Source of the DNA: Macondimonas sp035325645
GTDB taxonomy: Bacteria > Pseudomonadota > Gammaproteobacteria > UBA5335
Reading direction: 5' to 3'
DNA length: 15,422 nucleotides
Assembly: GCA_035325645.1 (NCBI GenBank)
Contig: DAOKZK010000057.1
Location: 1-15,422 of the forward strand
Below are positions 1-7,558 of this stretch, piece by piece (the first letter of the stretch is position 1; each line of letters starts with the position of its first letter). Made by a program: the position numbers and the translations under genes. Under the pieces are notes generated by a model. It made no database searches. It saw only the letters and a list, made by a program, of their open reading frames with translations, and was not told the DNA's origin.

Positions 1-90
1 TGGTTGACGCTCATGCAGGCCTGGTGGAAGCAGGCCAGCGGCGAGGAACGCCGTGCTTTTCTGCGGTGGGTTGCGACCCAGCAAAATTGA
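1..90 (+). CDS. C-terminal end of an unidentified protein (partial)
   Basis: An open frame runs from the first base of the window to a TGA at 88-90 and gives 29 residues, rich in Trp, Arg and Glu (it contains AWWKQASGEERRAFLRW). The amphipathic, helix-like composition and GC-rich third positions fit a real gene tail, but it is too short to assign to a family. The gene begins outside the window. No clear intrinsic terminator follows it: the weak stem at 99-114 lacks a T-tract. It could also be a chance open frame. Confidence 0.4.
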   Translation, partial: WLTLMQAWWKQASGEERRAFLRWVATQQN

Positions 91-332
91 CGTGAATCGA
101 CCGAAAGGCCGGTCAATGCGCTGCGGTGCCGACGTGGCCGTCATCAGAATGACACATAGGTGAAAGATCTTCGTCATTCGTTGTTTCCATAATGCATCCG
201 ATTTTGAGTCGGTTCGATGAGCTTCATCGAATGCTTCGATCACGGTCGGGCGCGCACATCTTCCTCATCGTGCGTCCAGTGGACGTCGTTGCGGGAAAAT
301 TCATCACTCAGGATGCCTAAAGGGAGAGGTCA
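91..332. promoter_or_regulatory. Gene-free leader upstream of the porin, with inverted repeats
   Basis: No gene is visible in these 242 bases. Two dyads stand out. GAATGAC (147-153) is repeated in inverted form as GTCATTC (173-179). A perfect 8+3+8 palindrome, TTCGATGA-GCT-TCATCGAA, lies at 213-231. The second looks like a transcription-factor operator or an RNA hairpin in the porin leader; the first could be either that or the remains of an upstream terminator. I could not pick a convincing -35/-10 pair. The porin ribosome-binding site, AGGGAG, is at 321-326. Confidence 0.4.
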
Positions 333-1391
333 GTGAACAAGAATTGGGTTGCAATGGCCGTGGGCGGTCTCGTCGCGCTGCCGGGTGCGGCGCTTGCCGA
401 TGCCAAGATCTATGGGCGCTTCAACGTCGGCCTGGACGGCCAGAAAGACGAAATCGGGCTGGACTCCAAAGAGACCGACACCACTTGGCGGGTACAGGAT
501 CAGAACAATTCCTCCCGACTTGGATTCAAGGGCAGCACCGACATCGGTCTGGCCGACATGTCGGTGATCTATCAACTGGAGTACGGCACCAACCCGGATG
601 GCAGCGAGAGCGACGAGTTTTCCGAGCGCAACATCTTCGTGGGCCTGAAGGGCGACTTCGGAACGGGCAAGGTCGGCAAGTTCGACACGCCGGTCAAGGA
701 AATCGGCGCCAAGGTCGACTTTTTCAACGACGAGTCGATCGGCGACATCACCTTCCTGATGGTAGGTGAAACGCGCGCCAACAACATGATCCAGTACAGC
801 ACGCCCAAACTAGGCGATCTGGTGACGATCACCGCTGCTGTCGCTCCCGGTGAAGGCCGCAAGGCGCTCGACGATGCCAACGACAAGGACAACAGCGTCG
901 CCGACACCTACTACGCCTCGGCGGAGTTCGAACAGGGGCCCTTCTACGGCGCGCTGGCGTATGCCGGCAATCAGGAAGGCAGCCTCAAGTTCGACGGCAA
1001 GACGGCTGGCATCGACATCATCCGCGCCACGGCGGCCGTCAAATTGTTCAAGGCGCTGGAAATAGGCGCTTTGTACCAGCAGGCCACTGGTATCGATCAG
1101 AAGAACAGCACCACGAATGACAAGGGCAGTGACGCCGAGGAAACCAGCTACCTGGCCTCTGTCGCCTATACGTTCGATGCCTTCAAGTTCAAGTTCCAGT
1201 ATGGGCAGACATCCGGCGATCAGACGGACATCGAGCGCACGGAAATGGCCTTCGGGGTCGACTACAAGCTGAGCAAAGCACTCACCGCACAGGCCTACTA
1301 TGTCACCTATGAGGACAAGGATCGCATCGTAGGCGGCATCCAGGATCCGCAGACCGACAGCTATGGTGTGGGCCTGATCTACAGCTTTTGA
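333..1391 (+). CDS. Outer-membrane porin, Gram-negative porin family (Porin_4/OmpC-like)
   Basis: This 352-residue outer-membrane protein should form a 16-stranded, water-filled, usually trimeric channel for small hydrophilic solutes. The start is GTG at 333, behind AGGGAG at 321-326. It is preferred over the in-frame ATG at 354 because only the longer form has a Lys-containing n-region. A signal peptide spans residues 1-22, with cleavage after A-L-A before DAKIYG. The mature start (IYGRFNVGLDG) and the alternating aromatic and polar beta-strands throughout are typical of the family. The chain ends in Y-S-F; the terminal Phe is the usual signal for BAM-dependent insertion. The protein is acidic, with many Asp and Glu in likely loops. 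The gene stands alone between a repeat-rich leader and a strong terminator. Its solute specificity cannot be told from sequence. Confidence 0.92.
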   Translation: MNKNWVAMAVGGLVALPGAALADAKIYGRFNVGLDGQKDEIGLDSKETDTTWRVQDQNNSSRLGFKGSTDIGLADMSVIYQLEYGTNPDGSESDEFSERNIFVGLKGDFGTGKVGKFDTPVKEIGAKVDFFNDESIGDITFLMVGETRANNMIQYSTPKLGDLVTITAAVAPGEGRKALDDANDKDNSVADTYYASAEFEQGPFYGALAYAGNQEGSLKFDGKTAGIDIIRATAAVKLFKALEIGALYQQATGIDQKNSTTNDKGSDAEETSYLASVAYTFDAFKFKFQYGQTSGDQTDIERTEMAFGVDYKLSKALTAQAYYVTYEDKDRIVGGIQDPQTDSYGVGLIYSF

Positions 1392-1430
1392 TCCTTCATC
1401 AATGACCTAGGCCGCCGCGAAGGCGACAAG

Positions 1431-1456
1431 GGCGGGCTTTGGAGCCCGCCTTTTTT
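1431..1456 (+). terminator. Intrinsic terminator of the porin gene
   Basis: An 8-bp perfect stem, GGCGGGCT (1431-1438) with AGCCCGCC (1443-1450), has a four-base loop TTGG and is followed by six T residues (1451-1456). It lies 40 bases after the porin stop. This is a textbook Rho-independent terminator on the plus strand. Confidence 0.92.
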
Positions 1457-1802
1457 GTCTGGGGAGCGGCGACGATGAACGCCGGCAGACTGCAGACTTC
1501 GTGAGTGTGAACGTCCGGAAGTGGCGCATGTTTGGCGGCGATGTCATGTTTGCGCCGCGGCCCAACGGGCGACGTCGCGTCATGCCGCAAGTGAGAGAGG
1601 ATCTGCCCTGGAGCCACGCGCCGGTCGGGGCGTGGTCGCCCTGGGCCACAAACTGAAACACGGACGCGTTAGGATGACGCTGTCATGTCTGTAAGGTGCG
1701 CCCTTATGGACGCAGACCGTACCGCCCGATGCATCGGGAACCTTCCGGCGCGTAAGACATTCCGGTGGGTCAGCAACGAATCTGAAATCAGCGGGGAAAA
1801 CA
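1457..1802. promoter_or_regulatory. Gene-free stretch upstream of phoU
   Basis: I see no gene in these 346 bases; the open frames on either strand look random. The octamer CATGTTTG occurs twice as a direct repeat (1527-1534 and 1545-1552). A small dyad ATGAC-GCT-GTCAT lies at 1674-1686, and its right half forms CTGTCAT (1680-1686), identical to a Pho-box half-site. The second half expected 11 bases later is not conserved, so this is not a confident PhoB site. A phoU promoter must lie here because the porin terminator is upstream, but I cannot place -35/-10 boxes. The phoU ribosome-binding site is GGGGA at 1793-1797. Confidence 0.3.
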
Positions 1803-2543
1803 ATGGAAGCCGGTGACATCACACAACACACCTCGCGCCGTTACAACGAAGAGCTCGAGGGGATACGCAGCCGGGTGCTGGCCATGGGTGGTGCGGTCGA
1901 GGATCAGATCGTCCAGGCCATGCGGGCACTCGTGGCTGCCGATGGTCAGGCCGCTGAGGAAGTGGTCGCTGCCGACCAGCGGATCAACATGCAGGAAGTC
2001 ACCCTGGATGAGGAATGCAACCGGATTCTGGCGCGTCGGCAACCGGCCGCCGGCGATCTGCGGCTGATCATCACCGTTTTGAAGATCATCACCGACCTCG
2101 AGCGCATCGGTGATGAATCCTGCAAGATCGCCCGCATGGCGGCCCATTTGAGCCAGATGGACCGGTCACCGCATGGCTACCAGGCGTTGGAGCATCTGGC
2201 GATCCGCGCCCGCGCCATGCTGACGGATGCCCTGGACGCATTCGCCCGTATGGATCCCAGGGCGGCGCTCGAGGTGGTGCATGCGGACGAAGAGGTGGAT
2301 CGGGAATATGAATCGATCTGGCGCCAGAACATCACCTTCATGATGGAAGATCCGCGCACCATCCGCCGCATGCTGGACATCATCTGGTGCGCGCGCGCGC
2401 TGGAGCGCATCGGTGACCATTCACGCAACATTGCCGAGTATGTGATTTTTCTGGTCGGGGGCCGGGATGTGCGGCACATTTCCCTGCAGGAAATGCGCGC
2501 TGCCGTGGAGCGACTGCAACCGTCGGATCCGGATCGGACATAA
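1803..2543 (+). CDS. phoU: Phosphate-signalling regulator PhoU
   Basis: PhoU is a cytoplasmic, peripheral regulator. With PstSCAB and PhoR it keeps the Pho regulon off when phosphate is plentiful, and it limits phosphate uptake. The 246-residue product has the family's usual length and its two repeated three-helix domains. Each carries the metal-binding signature E-R-I-G-D: residues 100-104 (within DLERIGDESCKIA) and 201-205 (within ALERIGDHSRNIA). The start is the ATG at 1803, behind GGGGA. The gene is not beside pstSCAB here; its neighbours are a porin and PBP1b. It could be an orphan phoU working with a distant pst operon or a second paralogue. The family call is firm; the regulatory wiring is inference. 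Confidence 0.95.
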   Translation: MEAGDITQHTSRRYNEELEGIRSRVLAMGGAVEDQIVQAMRALVAADGQAAEEVVAADQRINMQEVTLDEECNRILARRQPAAGDLRLIITVLKIITDLERIGDESCKIARMAAHLSQMDRSPHGYQALEHLAIRARAMLTDALDAFARMDPRAALEVVHADEEVDREYESIWRQNITFMMEDPRTIRRMLDIIWCARALERIGDHSRNIAEYVIFLVGGRDVRHISLQEMRAAVERLQPSDPDRT

Positions 2544-2565
2544 AAAAGGCGCCCCGAAGGGGCGC
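2542..2565 (-). terminator. Hairpin after phoU, canonical terminator only in the minus direction
   Basis: A perfect 7-bp stem, GCGCCCC (2549-2555) with GGGGCGC (2559-2565), lies directly behind the phoU stop. Six A residues (2542-2547) precede it on the plus strand. Read on the minus strand, this is a GC-rich stem with a C-TTC-G type loop followed by six T residues, the ideal intrinsic terminator. Read in the direction of phoU there is no T-tract, so it would act at most as a 3'-end stabiliser. No minus-strand gene is seen upstream of it. Confidence 0.6.
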
Positions 2566-2727
2566 GAAGTGCGAGAGAGGGAGATCGTGGAGGATCTGCG
2601 CACACCAAGACTGTGTGCCCATTTGCTCACGCACGGATCGGGCCAACACAATTCCATTTTGAGAATCAATATGTTGAAATAGCCGCCTCGGACCCGGCCC
2701 GTCTCTGCACGGGAGATTCGGTGCGCC
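2566..2727 (+). promoter_or_regulatory. Likely promoter region of mrcB
   Basis: This short gap between phoU and mrcB contains a strikingly AT-rich island (about 2646-2680) in an otherwise GC-rich region. CAATAT at 2667-2672 is a possible -10 box, but I see no good -35 at the right distance. A 6-bp hairpin, GCACAC (2600-2605) with GTGTGC (2613-2618), lies upstream. A putative ribosome-binding site, GGGAGA at 2711-2716, precedes the TTG at 2728. The promoter call rests mainly on base composition and position. Confidence 0.3.
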
Positions 2728-5091
2728 TTGGTGCATGGGTCCGTCGAAATCACCAGAGTTGGTGCATTTGGGACACCCGCCTTGCTGTCCGCGTTTCGTC
2801 GTTTGCTGCCGTTTGGACCTTGGGCCATGTGGGCGATGCTGATCGCCACAAGCGCCGTGATCGTCTATGCCGCCTATCTCGACCGCGAGGTCGTGACGCG
2901 TTTCGAGACGCGGCGATGGTCTTTGCCCGCCCAGGTCTTCGGGCGCCCGCTGGAACTTGGGGTTGGTGAACCCACGAGCCGCGACCGTGTGCTCCGCGAA
3001 TTGCAACGCGTGGGCTATCGCCCAAGCGCCGTCATCGACAACCCGGGGACTTATCGGGTCGATGGCCCGAACCGTCTGTCGATCCATGTCCGCCGTCTGG
3101 CCTTCTGGGATGGTGCCCAACCGGCGCGCCGGATTCGTGTCACCTTCGACGCGAACGGCATCACAGAGTTGACCGACCTCGATCGGCGGACGGCCTTGAC
3201 ACTGATCCGGCTGGATCCTGAGCTCATCGGCGCTCTTTACGGTGCGGACGGGGAAGACAGGGTCCTCCTGCAACTCAAGGCGGTTCCCGAATCTCTGGTG
3301 CAGGGGCTTCTGGCTGTGGAAGACCGGCGTTTCACGCACCATGCCGGCATCGATACCGGCGCCGTGCTGCGGGCCGCAGTGACCAATCTGCGCGCCGGCC
3401 GCGTGGTCCAGGGCGGTAGCACGCTCACCCAGCAGTTGGTCAAGAATCTCTTTTTGGACAGTGAACGGAGCTTCCGCCGCAAGTTCGATGAAGCGCTCAT
3501 GGCCTTGCTGCTGGAATGGCACTACCACAAGGATGAGATCCTCGAGACCTACCTCAACGAGGTCTATCTCGGCCAGCAAGGCGGCCGCGCCATTCACGGC
3601 TTCGGGCTCGCCAGCCAGTATTACTTTGGCAAGCCGCTCGATGAACTGGAAATCCAGGAACAGGCGCTGCTGGTCGCGCTGGTGAAAGGACCGTCCTACT
3701 ATCACCCGCTGCGCCAACCGGCGCGCGCGAAAGCCCGGCGCGATCTGGTGCTTGGGCGCTATGCCCAGGCCGGGCTGCTCGACCCGGCGCAACTCGCATC
3801 GACCCAAGCCAAGCCCTTGGGCGTGCGCCCGGCCCTCGCGCGGGCCGGAACCTACACGGCCGCCTTGGGCCTGGTCCGCGATCACCTGATGCGTGACTAC
3901 TCCGCAGATGCCCTCACCGTAGAGGGTCTGCGTGTGTTCACCACGCTCGACCCCGAGACCCAGGAGCAGGCGACGGGCGCGTTGACCCGGCAGCTCGACC
4001 GGCTTGGTCAGCGCGGCAAGGCCCGCCTCGAAGGTGCCATGGTCGTCACCGATACGCTGACTGGGGCCGTGCGCGCGGTGGCCGGCGGCCGGAATGACGC
4101 CGCCGAAGGCATGAATCGCGCACTGTCCGCGCGCCGGCCGATCGGGTCTCTCGTCAAGCCGGCCGTTTATCTGGCCGCGCTCGAATCCGGGGCCTATTCG
4201 CTTGTCACGCCGATCGACGACGCGCCCGTCACCGTGCGGCTGGCCGGTGGAAAAATCTGGCAGCCCGGAAACGCGTCTGGCCAATTTTACGGCAAGGAGC
4301 CCCTGTTCCAGGCCCTTGCGCAGTCCCATAACGCGGCAACGGTCCAGTTGGGCCTGGCGGTCGGCGTACCCGCTGTGATGAAGACCCTGCGCAGCCTCGG
4401 GGTGGACGCGGATGTTCAGCCGGTGCCGGCGCTGCTCCTTGGGGCCATCGAACTGACCCCGTTCGAGGTTGCGCAGATGTATCAGACGATAGCCGGCGGG
4501 GGCATACGTGCCCCCCTGCAGGTGATCCAGCATGTCGTGTCGCCCGACGGCAAGCCTCTTCAGCGCTATCCGCTGGCGGTACAGACGGCTGCCTCGCCGC
4601 AGGCCATGGCCTTGCTGCACGCAGCCTTGCAGGAGGTGGTGCGTCGAGGTACGGCACGTGCCGCTGCGGCGCTTCCGGCGTCCATGGAAGCGGCCGGAAA
4701 GACGGGTACCACGGATGATCAGCGCGACGCTTGGTTTGCCGGTTATGCCGGGGATCGACTCGCCGTCGTCTGGGTGGGTCGGGATGACAACACCCCCATG
4801 GGGCTGTCCGGGTCGGCCGGCGCACTGCCGGTCTGGCTGGACTTCATGCGTCATACCGAACTTCATCCCGTTCCGCGGACGCTGCCCGAAGGGGTATCTT
4901 TGCAGTGGGTCGACCCGGCCAGCGGCCGCGCTGCCGGCCCGGAATGTCCCGGTGCCATCGAGCTGCCGTTTCGCGACGGCGCCGGGCCCGTGGACCCGTT
5001 GCCGTGCGCGCCGGGCGAAGACTGGCCCGCGGCGCGCCCCTCGCCGGCAGAGCAGATACGTCAATGGTGGCAGGAACTAATCACGCGATGA
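2728..5091 (+). CDS. mrcB: Bifunctional penicillin-binding protein 1b (class A PBP, glycosyltransferase/transpeptidase)
   Basis: PBP1b polymerises lipid II into glycan strands and cross-links them in the periplasm, anchored by one N-terminal membrane helix (about residues 33-52). The order is: short cytoplasmic tail, membrane helix, UB2H-like domain (about 65-150), GT51 glycosyltransferase, transpeptidase. GT51 motifs are visible: E198-D-R-R-F (catalytic Glu), G229-G-S-T-L-T-Q-Q, R-K-F-D-E255 and Y-L-N-E-V-Y-L-G. The E198-E255 spacing of 57 equals that of E. coli PBP1b E233-E290. Transpeptidase motifs are S474-L-V-K477 (acylated Ser), S533-H-N535 and K658-T-G660. At 787 residues it is slightly shorter than the E. 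coli protein, mainly through a smaller cytoplasmic tail. The start is uncertain: TTG 2728 has GGGAGA upstream, while the in-frame GTG 2731 or a start closer to the membrane helix is possible. Its stop overlaps an ATG of the next frame. Confidence 0.95.
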   Translation: MVHGSVEITRVGAFGTPALLSAFRRLLPFGPWAMWAMLIATSAVIVYAAYLDREVVTRFETRRWSLPAQVFGRPLELGVGEPTSRDRVLRELQRVGYRPSAVIDNPGTYRVDGPNRLSIHVRRLAFWDGAQPARRIRVTFDANGITELTDLDRRTALTLIRLDPELIGALYGADGEDRVLLQLKAVPESLVQGLLAVEDRRFTHHAGIDTGAVLRAAVTNLRAGRVVQGGSTLTQQLVKNLFLDSERSFRRKFDEALMALLLEWHYHKDEILETYLNEVYLGQQGGRAIHGFGLASQYYFGKPLDELEIQEQALLVALVKGPSYYHPLRQPARAKARRDLVLGRYAQAGLLDPAQLASTQAKPLGVRPALARAGTYTAALGLVRDHLMRDYSADALTVEGLRVFTTLDPETQEQATGALTRQLDRLGQRGKARLEGAMVVTDTLTGAVRAVAGGRNDAAEGMNRALSARRPIGSLVKPAVYLAALESGAYSLVTPIDDAPVTVRLAGGKIWQPGNASGQFYGKEPLFQALAQSHNAATVQLGLAVGVPAVMKTLRSLGVDADVQPVPALLLGAIELTPFEVAQMYQTIAGGGIRAPLQVIQHVVSPDGKPLQRYPLAVQTAASPQAMALLHAALQEVVRRGTARAAAALPASMEAAGKTGTTDDQRDAWFAGYAGDRLAVVWVGRDDNTPMGLSGSAGALPVWLDFMRHTELHPVPRTLPEGVSLQWVDPASGRAAGPECPGAIELPFRDGAGPVDPLPCAPGEDWPAARPSPAEQIRQWWQELITR

Positions 5092-5117
5092 TGCGGGTGC
5101 AAAACGGACAGAATCCC

Positions 5118-5606
5118 ATGAAACGATCCGCAGTATTGATTGCTGCCGCAATCACCGTGCTGACGGCTTGCAGTGCGGGCCTGCGCTCGCCGCCATCCGA
5201 GCGGCCTGCCGCGCCTGCGGTCTCGCAGCCGGAGCAAACGCCGGCCAAGCCTGCGATCCGGGAAGATGCGCCGCTGCCGCCATTGAGCCCTGCTGCTCGC
5301 GCCTTGTTGCGTCAGGTCGAGGCGCAGCGTGAGCAAGGTCAGATGGACGCTGCCGCCGCGACGGCGGAACGTGCATTGCGCCTCGCGCCCACACATCCCG
5401 AACCGTGGCTGAGCCTTGCCGCTGTTCGTCTGGCCCAGCAGCGATCGGAGCAGGCCGAAGCCATGGCCCGACGGGCCCTTTCGCTGGGCGGCAAGACGCG
5501 GGAGATCCGGCATCGGGCCTGGTTGGTGATTGCCGATGCCCGGCAGATGCAGGGTGACAGCGCAGGTGCCCGCGAGGCGCGGGATCGTGCCGATCGCGAC
5601 GCATGA
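5118..5606 (+). CDS. lpoP: TPR-containing outer-membrane lipoprotein, probable PBP1b activator (LpoP-like)
   Basis: This 162-residue lipoprotein has a signal peptide with a lipobox L-T-A-C (Cys at residue 18) and no Asp after the Cys, which fits outer-membrane sorting. A Pro/Ala-rich linker (about 20-58) is followed by tetratricopeptide-like helices (about 58-160), including A-A-A-T-A-E-R-A-L-R-L-A-P-T-H-P-E-P-W. In Pseudomonas and Acinetobacter, a TPR lipoprotein encoded beside the PBP1b gene (LpoP) activates the synthase, replacing enterobacterial LpoB. Position, lipidation and fold match that protein, so I infer the same role; the sequence alone would only support 'TPR lipoprotein'. The ATG at 5118 gives a normal signal peptide. 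The same frame also has ATGs at 5088 and 5091, and the one at 5088 overlaps the mrcB stop (ATGA), so translation is probably coupled. Its own stop overlaps yoaA by four bases. Confidence 0.75.
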   Translation: MKRSAVLIAAAITVLTACSAGLRSPPSERPAAPAVSQPEQTPAKPAIREDAPLPPLSPAARALLRQVEAQREQGQMDAAAATAERALRLAPTHPEPWLSLAAVRLAQQRSEQAEAMARRALSLGGKTREIRHRAWLVIADARQMQGDSAGAREARDRADRDA

Positions 5607-7558
5607 GCAGTGACGCGTTGGAGGCGTTCTGGACGAGTGGCGCGCCGTTGCGCCAAGCGATGCCCGGCTACCAGATCCGGCCAAGCCAGGTCGAGATGAG
5701 CCGCTGGGTGCAGGACGCGCTGGAGGATGGACAAACACGGGTCATCGAGGCAGGGACCGGGATCGGCAAGACGTTTGCCTACCTCGCACCGGTCTTGCTG
5801 GGATCGCGGCGCGTGATCATTTCCACCGCCACGCTGGCGCTGCAGGACCAGCTGATGGACCGTGACATTCCGACGTTGCAAGATGCGCTCGGCGTCCGGC
5901 GCGAGGTGGCCTTGCTGAAGGGACGCGGGCGATACCTGTGCCGGTACCGCTTCCTGCAGAGCGAACAGGATCTGTGGTTCAGTGATCGAGCTTCCCTGGG
6001 CCGTATCCGGCCGTGGATGGAGCAGACCCGGTCGGGTGACCTGTCCGAATGCGCAACGCTGTCCGATGCCCCCGACCTGATCGCACGGATCACATCCAGC
6101 GGAGACAATTGCCTCGGTCAGGAATGCCCGGAAGTCAGGAGTTGTCACGTGCTGAAGGCACGTCGCGCGGCAATGGACGCCGAGGTGGTCGTCGTCAATC
6201 ATCATCTGTTGTTCGCCGATATGGCCTTGCGGGAGGATGGGTTCGGCGAGTTGCTGCCGGGTGCCGATGCCATCGTGGTGGACGAGGCGCACCAGATCCG
6301 GGATGTTGCGAGCCAGTTCTTCGGGTCGTCCGTCAGCACCCGGCAGATGGGACTTCTGCTCCGTGATCTGCGCACCGAGGTGGCAGTGCTCGGAGATGAC
6401 CAGCCCGACCTGCTGCAGGCGGCCGAAGCCGTGGATCATCAGGCTCGCCTGTTGCGCGGCTGCCTGCCGGATGGCGACCAGCGAATCGCCTACCCATCGG
6501 ATGGACAACTCCCCGGTGCTTTCGCGGGACAACGCGAACGATTGCAGGGGGCGCTCCAGTTGCTGGCGGGCGGACTCGACCGTGTGGCAGACCGCAGTCC
6601 GGGACTGCATCACCTCATGCGTCGCACCCGGCATCTCGGCGAGAGCCTGGCACAGTGGGGCGCAGAACAGGCGGACCGGCCGCAGTTGCACTGGCTGCAG
6701 ACCGCACGCAACGCGCTGGTGTTTCACAGTACCCCGTTGGAAGTCGGCGCGGCACTGCGCGAATTCCGCGACCGGCGGCCTTGCCCCTGGATCCTTACGT
6801 CGGCGACCCTGACGGTCGGCAAGAGCTTTTCGGACTTTCTGCGGGATGCGGGGCTGGACGAGTGCACGCCATGCCTCAAGCTGGCGAGTCCGTTCGATTA
6901 TGCGCGGCAGGCGTTGACCTACGTGCCGACGGGCCTGCCCCTGCCCAACGCGCCGGATTACGATGCACGCTTCCTTGCTGCAGTGCGTTCCGCGCTCGAA
7001 TGGAGCGGGGGACGGGCCTTTCTCCTGTTCACGAGCCATCGCGCGCTGCGTCTTGCGGCCGCTGCACTCGAGGATCTGCCATTCCCGCTGTTGAAGCACG
7101 GTGACGCGCCACCGGCCCGTTTGCTGGAACGATTCGTGGATGCCGGCAACGCCGTGTTGCTCGGCGCCGCCGGTTTCTGGGCAGGTGTCGACGTACGCGG
7201 GCCGGCTTTGCAACTCGTCGCCATCGACCGTCTGCCTTTCGCCGCGCCGGACGATCCTGTCCTGCAGGCGCGTCTCAAGGCCGCGGAAAACAGAGGCGGT
7301 AACGCCTTCCGGGAGGTTCAGCTACCGGCGGCAGTGATGGCGCTGCGCCAGGGTGCCGGACGTTTGATAAGGGACGCGCACGATCGCGGTGTGCTGCTCG
7401 TCGGGGATCGCCGGCTGCTGGAGCGGTCCTACGGCCGAGCCTTTCTGGACAGTCTGCCGCCTGCGCCGCTCACTCGGGATGCAGACCGGGTGGCTGCGTT
7501 TTTTCGCGCGCTGCGCGTTAACGACGGAGACGTGATCGATGCGCCTGCTGGCGATTGA
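5603..7558 (+). CDS. yoaA: DinG/XPD-type ATP-dependent iron-sulfur helicase YoaA
   Basis: This is a superfamily 2 DNA helicase of the DinG/YoaA group, which unwinds DNA 5' to 3' and acts in repair and replication-stress tolerance. E. coli YoaA works with the polymerase chi subunit. The 651 residues show Walker A G51-T-G-I-G-K-T57, four Cys for a 4Fe-4S cluster (C113, C170, C175, C181), the DEAH box (227-230, within V-V-D-E-A-H), motif III-like S-A-T-L-T, and motif VI Q583-G-A-G-R-L-I-R590. The length is close to that of E. coli YoaA. Its ATG at 5603 overlaps the lipoprotein stop (ATGA) and has only a weak Shine-Dalgarno, suggesting coupling. It is followed by overlapping tsaB, as in E. coli, where yoaA is also next to tsaB (yeaZ). 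That synteny favours yoaA over dinG. Confidence 0.93.
   Translation: MSSDALEAFWTSGAPLRQAMPGYQIRPSQVEMSRWVQDALEDGQTRVIEAGTGIGKTFAYLAPVLLGSRRVIISTATLALQDQLMDRDIPTLQDALGVRREVALLKGRGRYLCRYRFLQSEQDLWFSDRASLGRIRPWMEQTRSGDLSECATLSDAPDLIARITSSGDNCLGQECPEVRSCHVLKARRAAMDAEVVVVNHHLLFADMALREDGFGELLPGADAIVVDEAHQIRDVASQFFGSSVSTRQMGLLLRDLRTEVAVLGDDQPDLLQAAEAVDHQARLLRGCLPDGDQRIAYPSDGQLPGAFAGQRERLQGALQLLAGGLDRVADRSPGLHHLMRRTRHLGESLAQWGAEQADRPQLHWLQTARNALVFHSTPLEVGAALREFRDRRPCPWILTSATLTVGKSFSDFLRDAGLDECTPCLKLASPFDYARQALTYVPTGLPLPNAPDYDARFLAAVRSALEWSGGRAFLLFTSHRALRLAAAALEDLPFPLLKHGDAPPARLLERFVDAGNAVLLGAAGFWAGVDVRGPALQLVAIDRLPFAAPDDPVLQARLKAAENRGGNAFREVQLPAAVMALRQGAGRLIRDAHDRGVLLVGDRRLLERSYGRAFLDSLPPAPLTRDADRVAAFFRALRVNDGDVIDAPAGD

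Noticed and set aside
99..114. GACCG/CGGTC stem after the partial first gene as a terminator
   Set aside because: Only five base pairs and no T-tract, so not supported as an intrinsic terminator.
1399..1661. Small minus-strand open frames between the porin and phoU
   Set aside because: They run through the porin terminator, have Arg/Pro/Ala-rich random composition and no ribosome-binding site.
2655..2675. Fur-box-like sequence before mrcB (TGAGAATCAATATG)
   Set aside because: Only a partial match to the Fur consensus in an AT-rich promoter-like island, and mrcB is not an expected iron-regulated gene.
2380..5064. An 894-codon minus-strand open frame opposite mrcB
   Set aside because: It is antisense to a full-length PBP1b gene with every catalytic motif. 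Its translation is Arg/Gly/Gln/His-rich without domain-like pattern, as expected of a GC-rich shadow frame.
5339..7213. A 624-codon minus-strand open frame opposite lpoP-yoaA
   Set aside because: It lies opposite genes with clear motifs (Walker A, DEAH, Fe-S Cys), has low-complexity composition and no plausible ribosome-binding site or domain.
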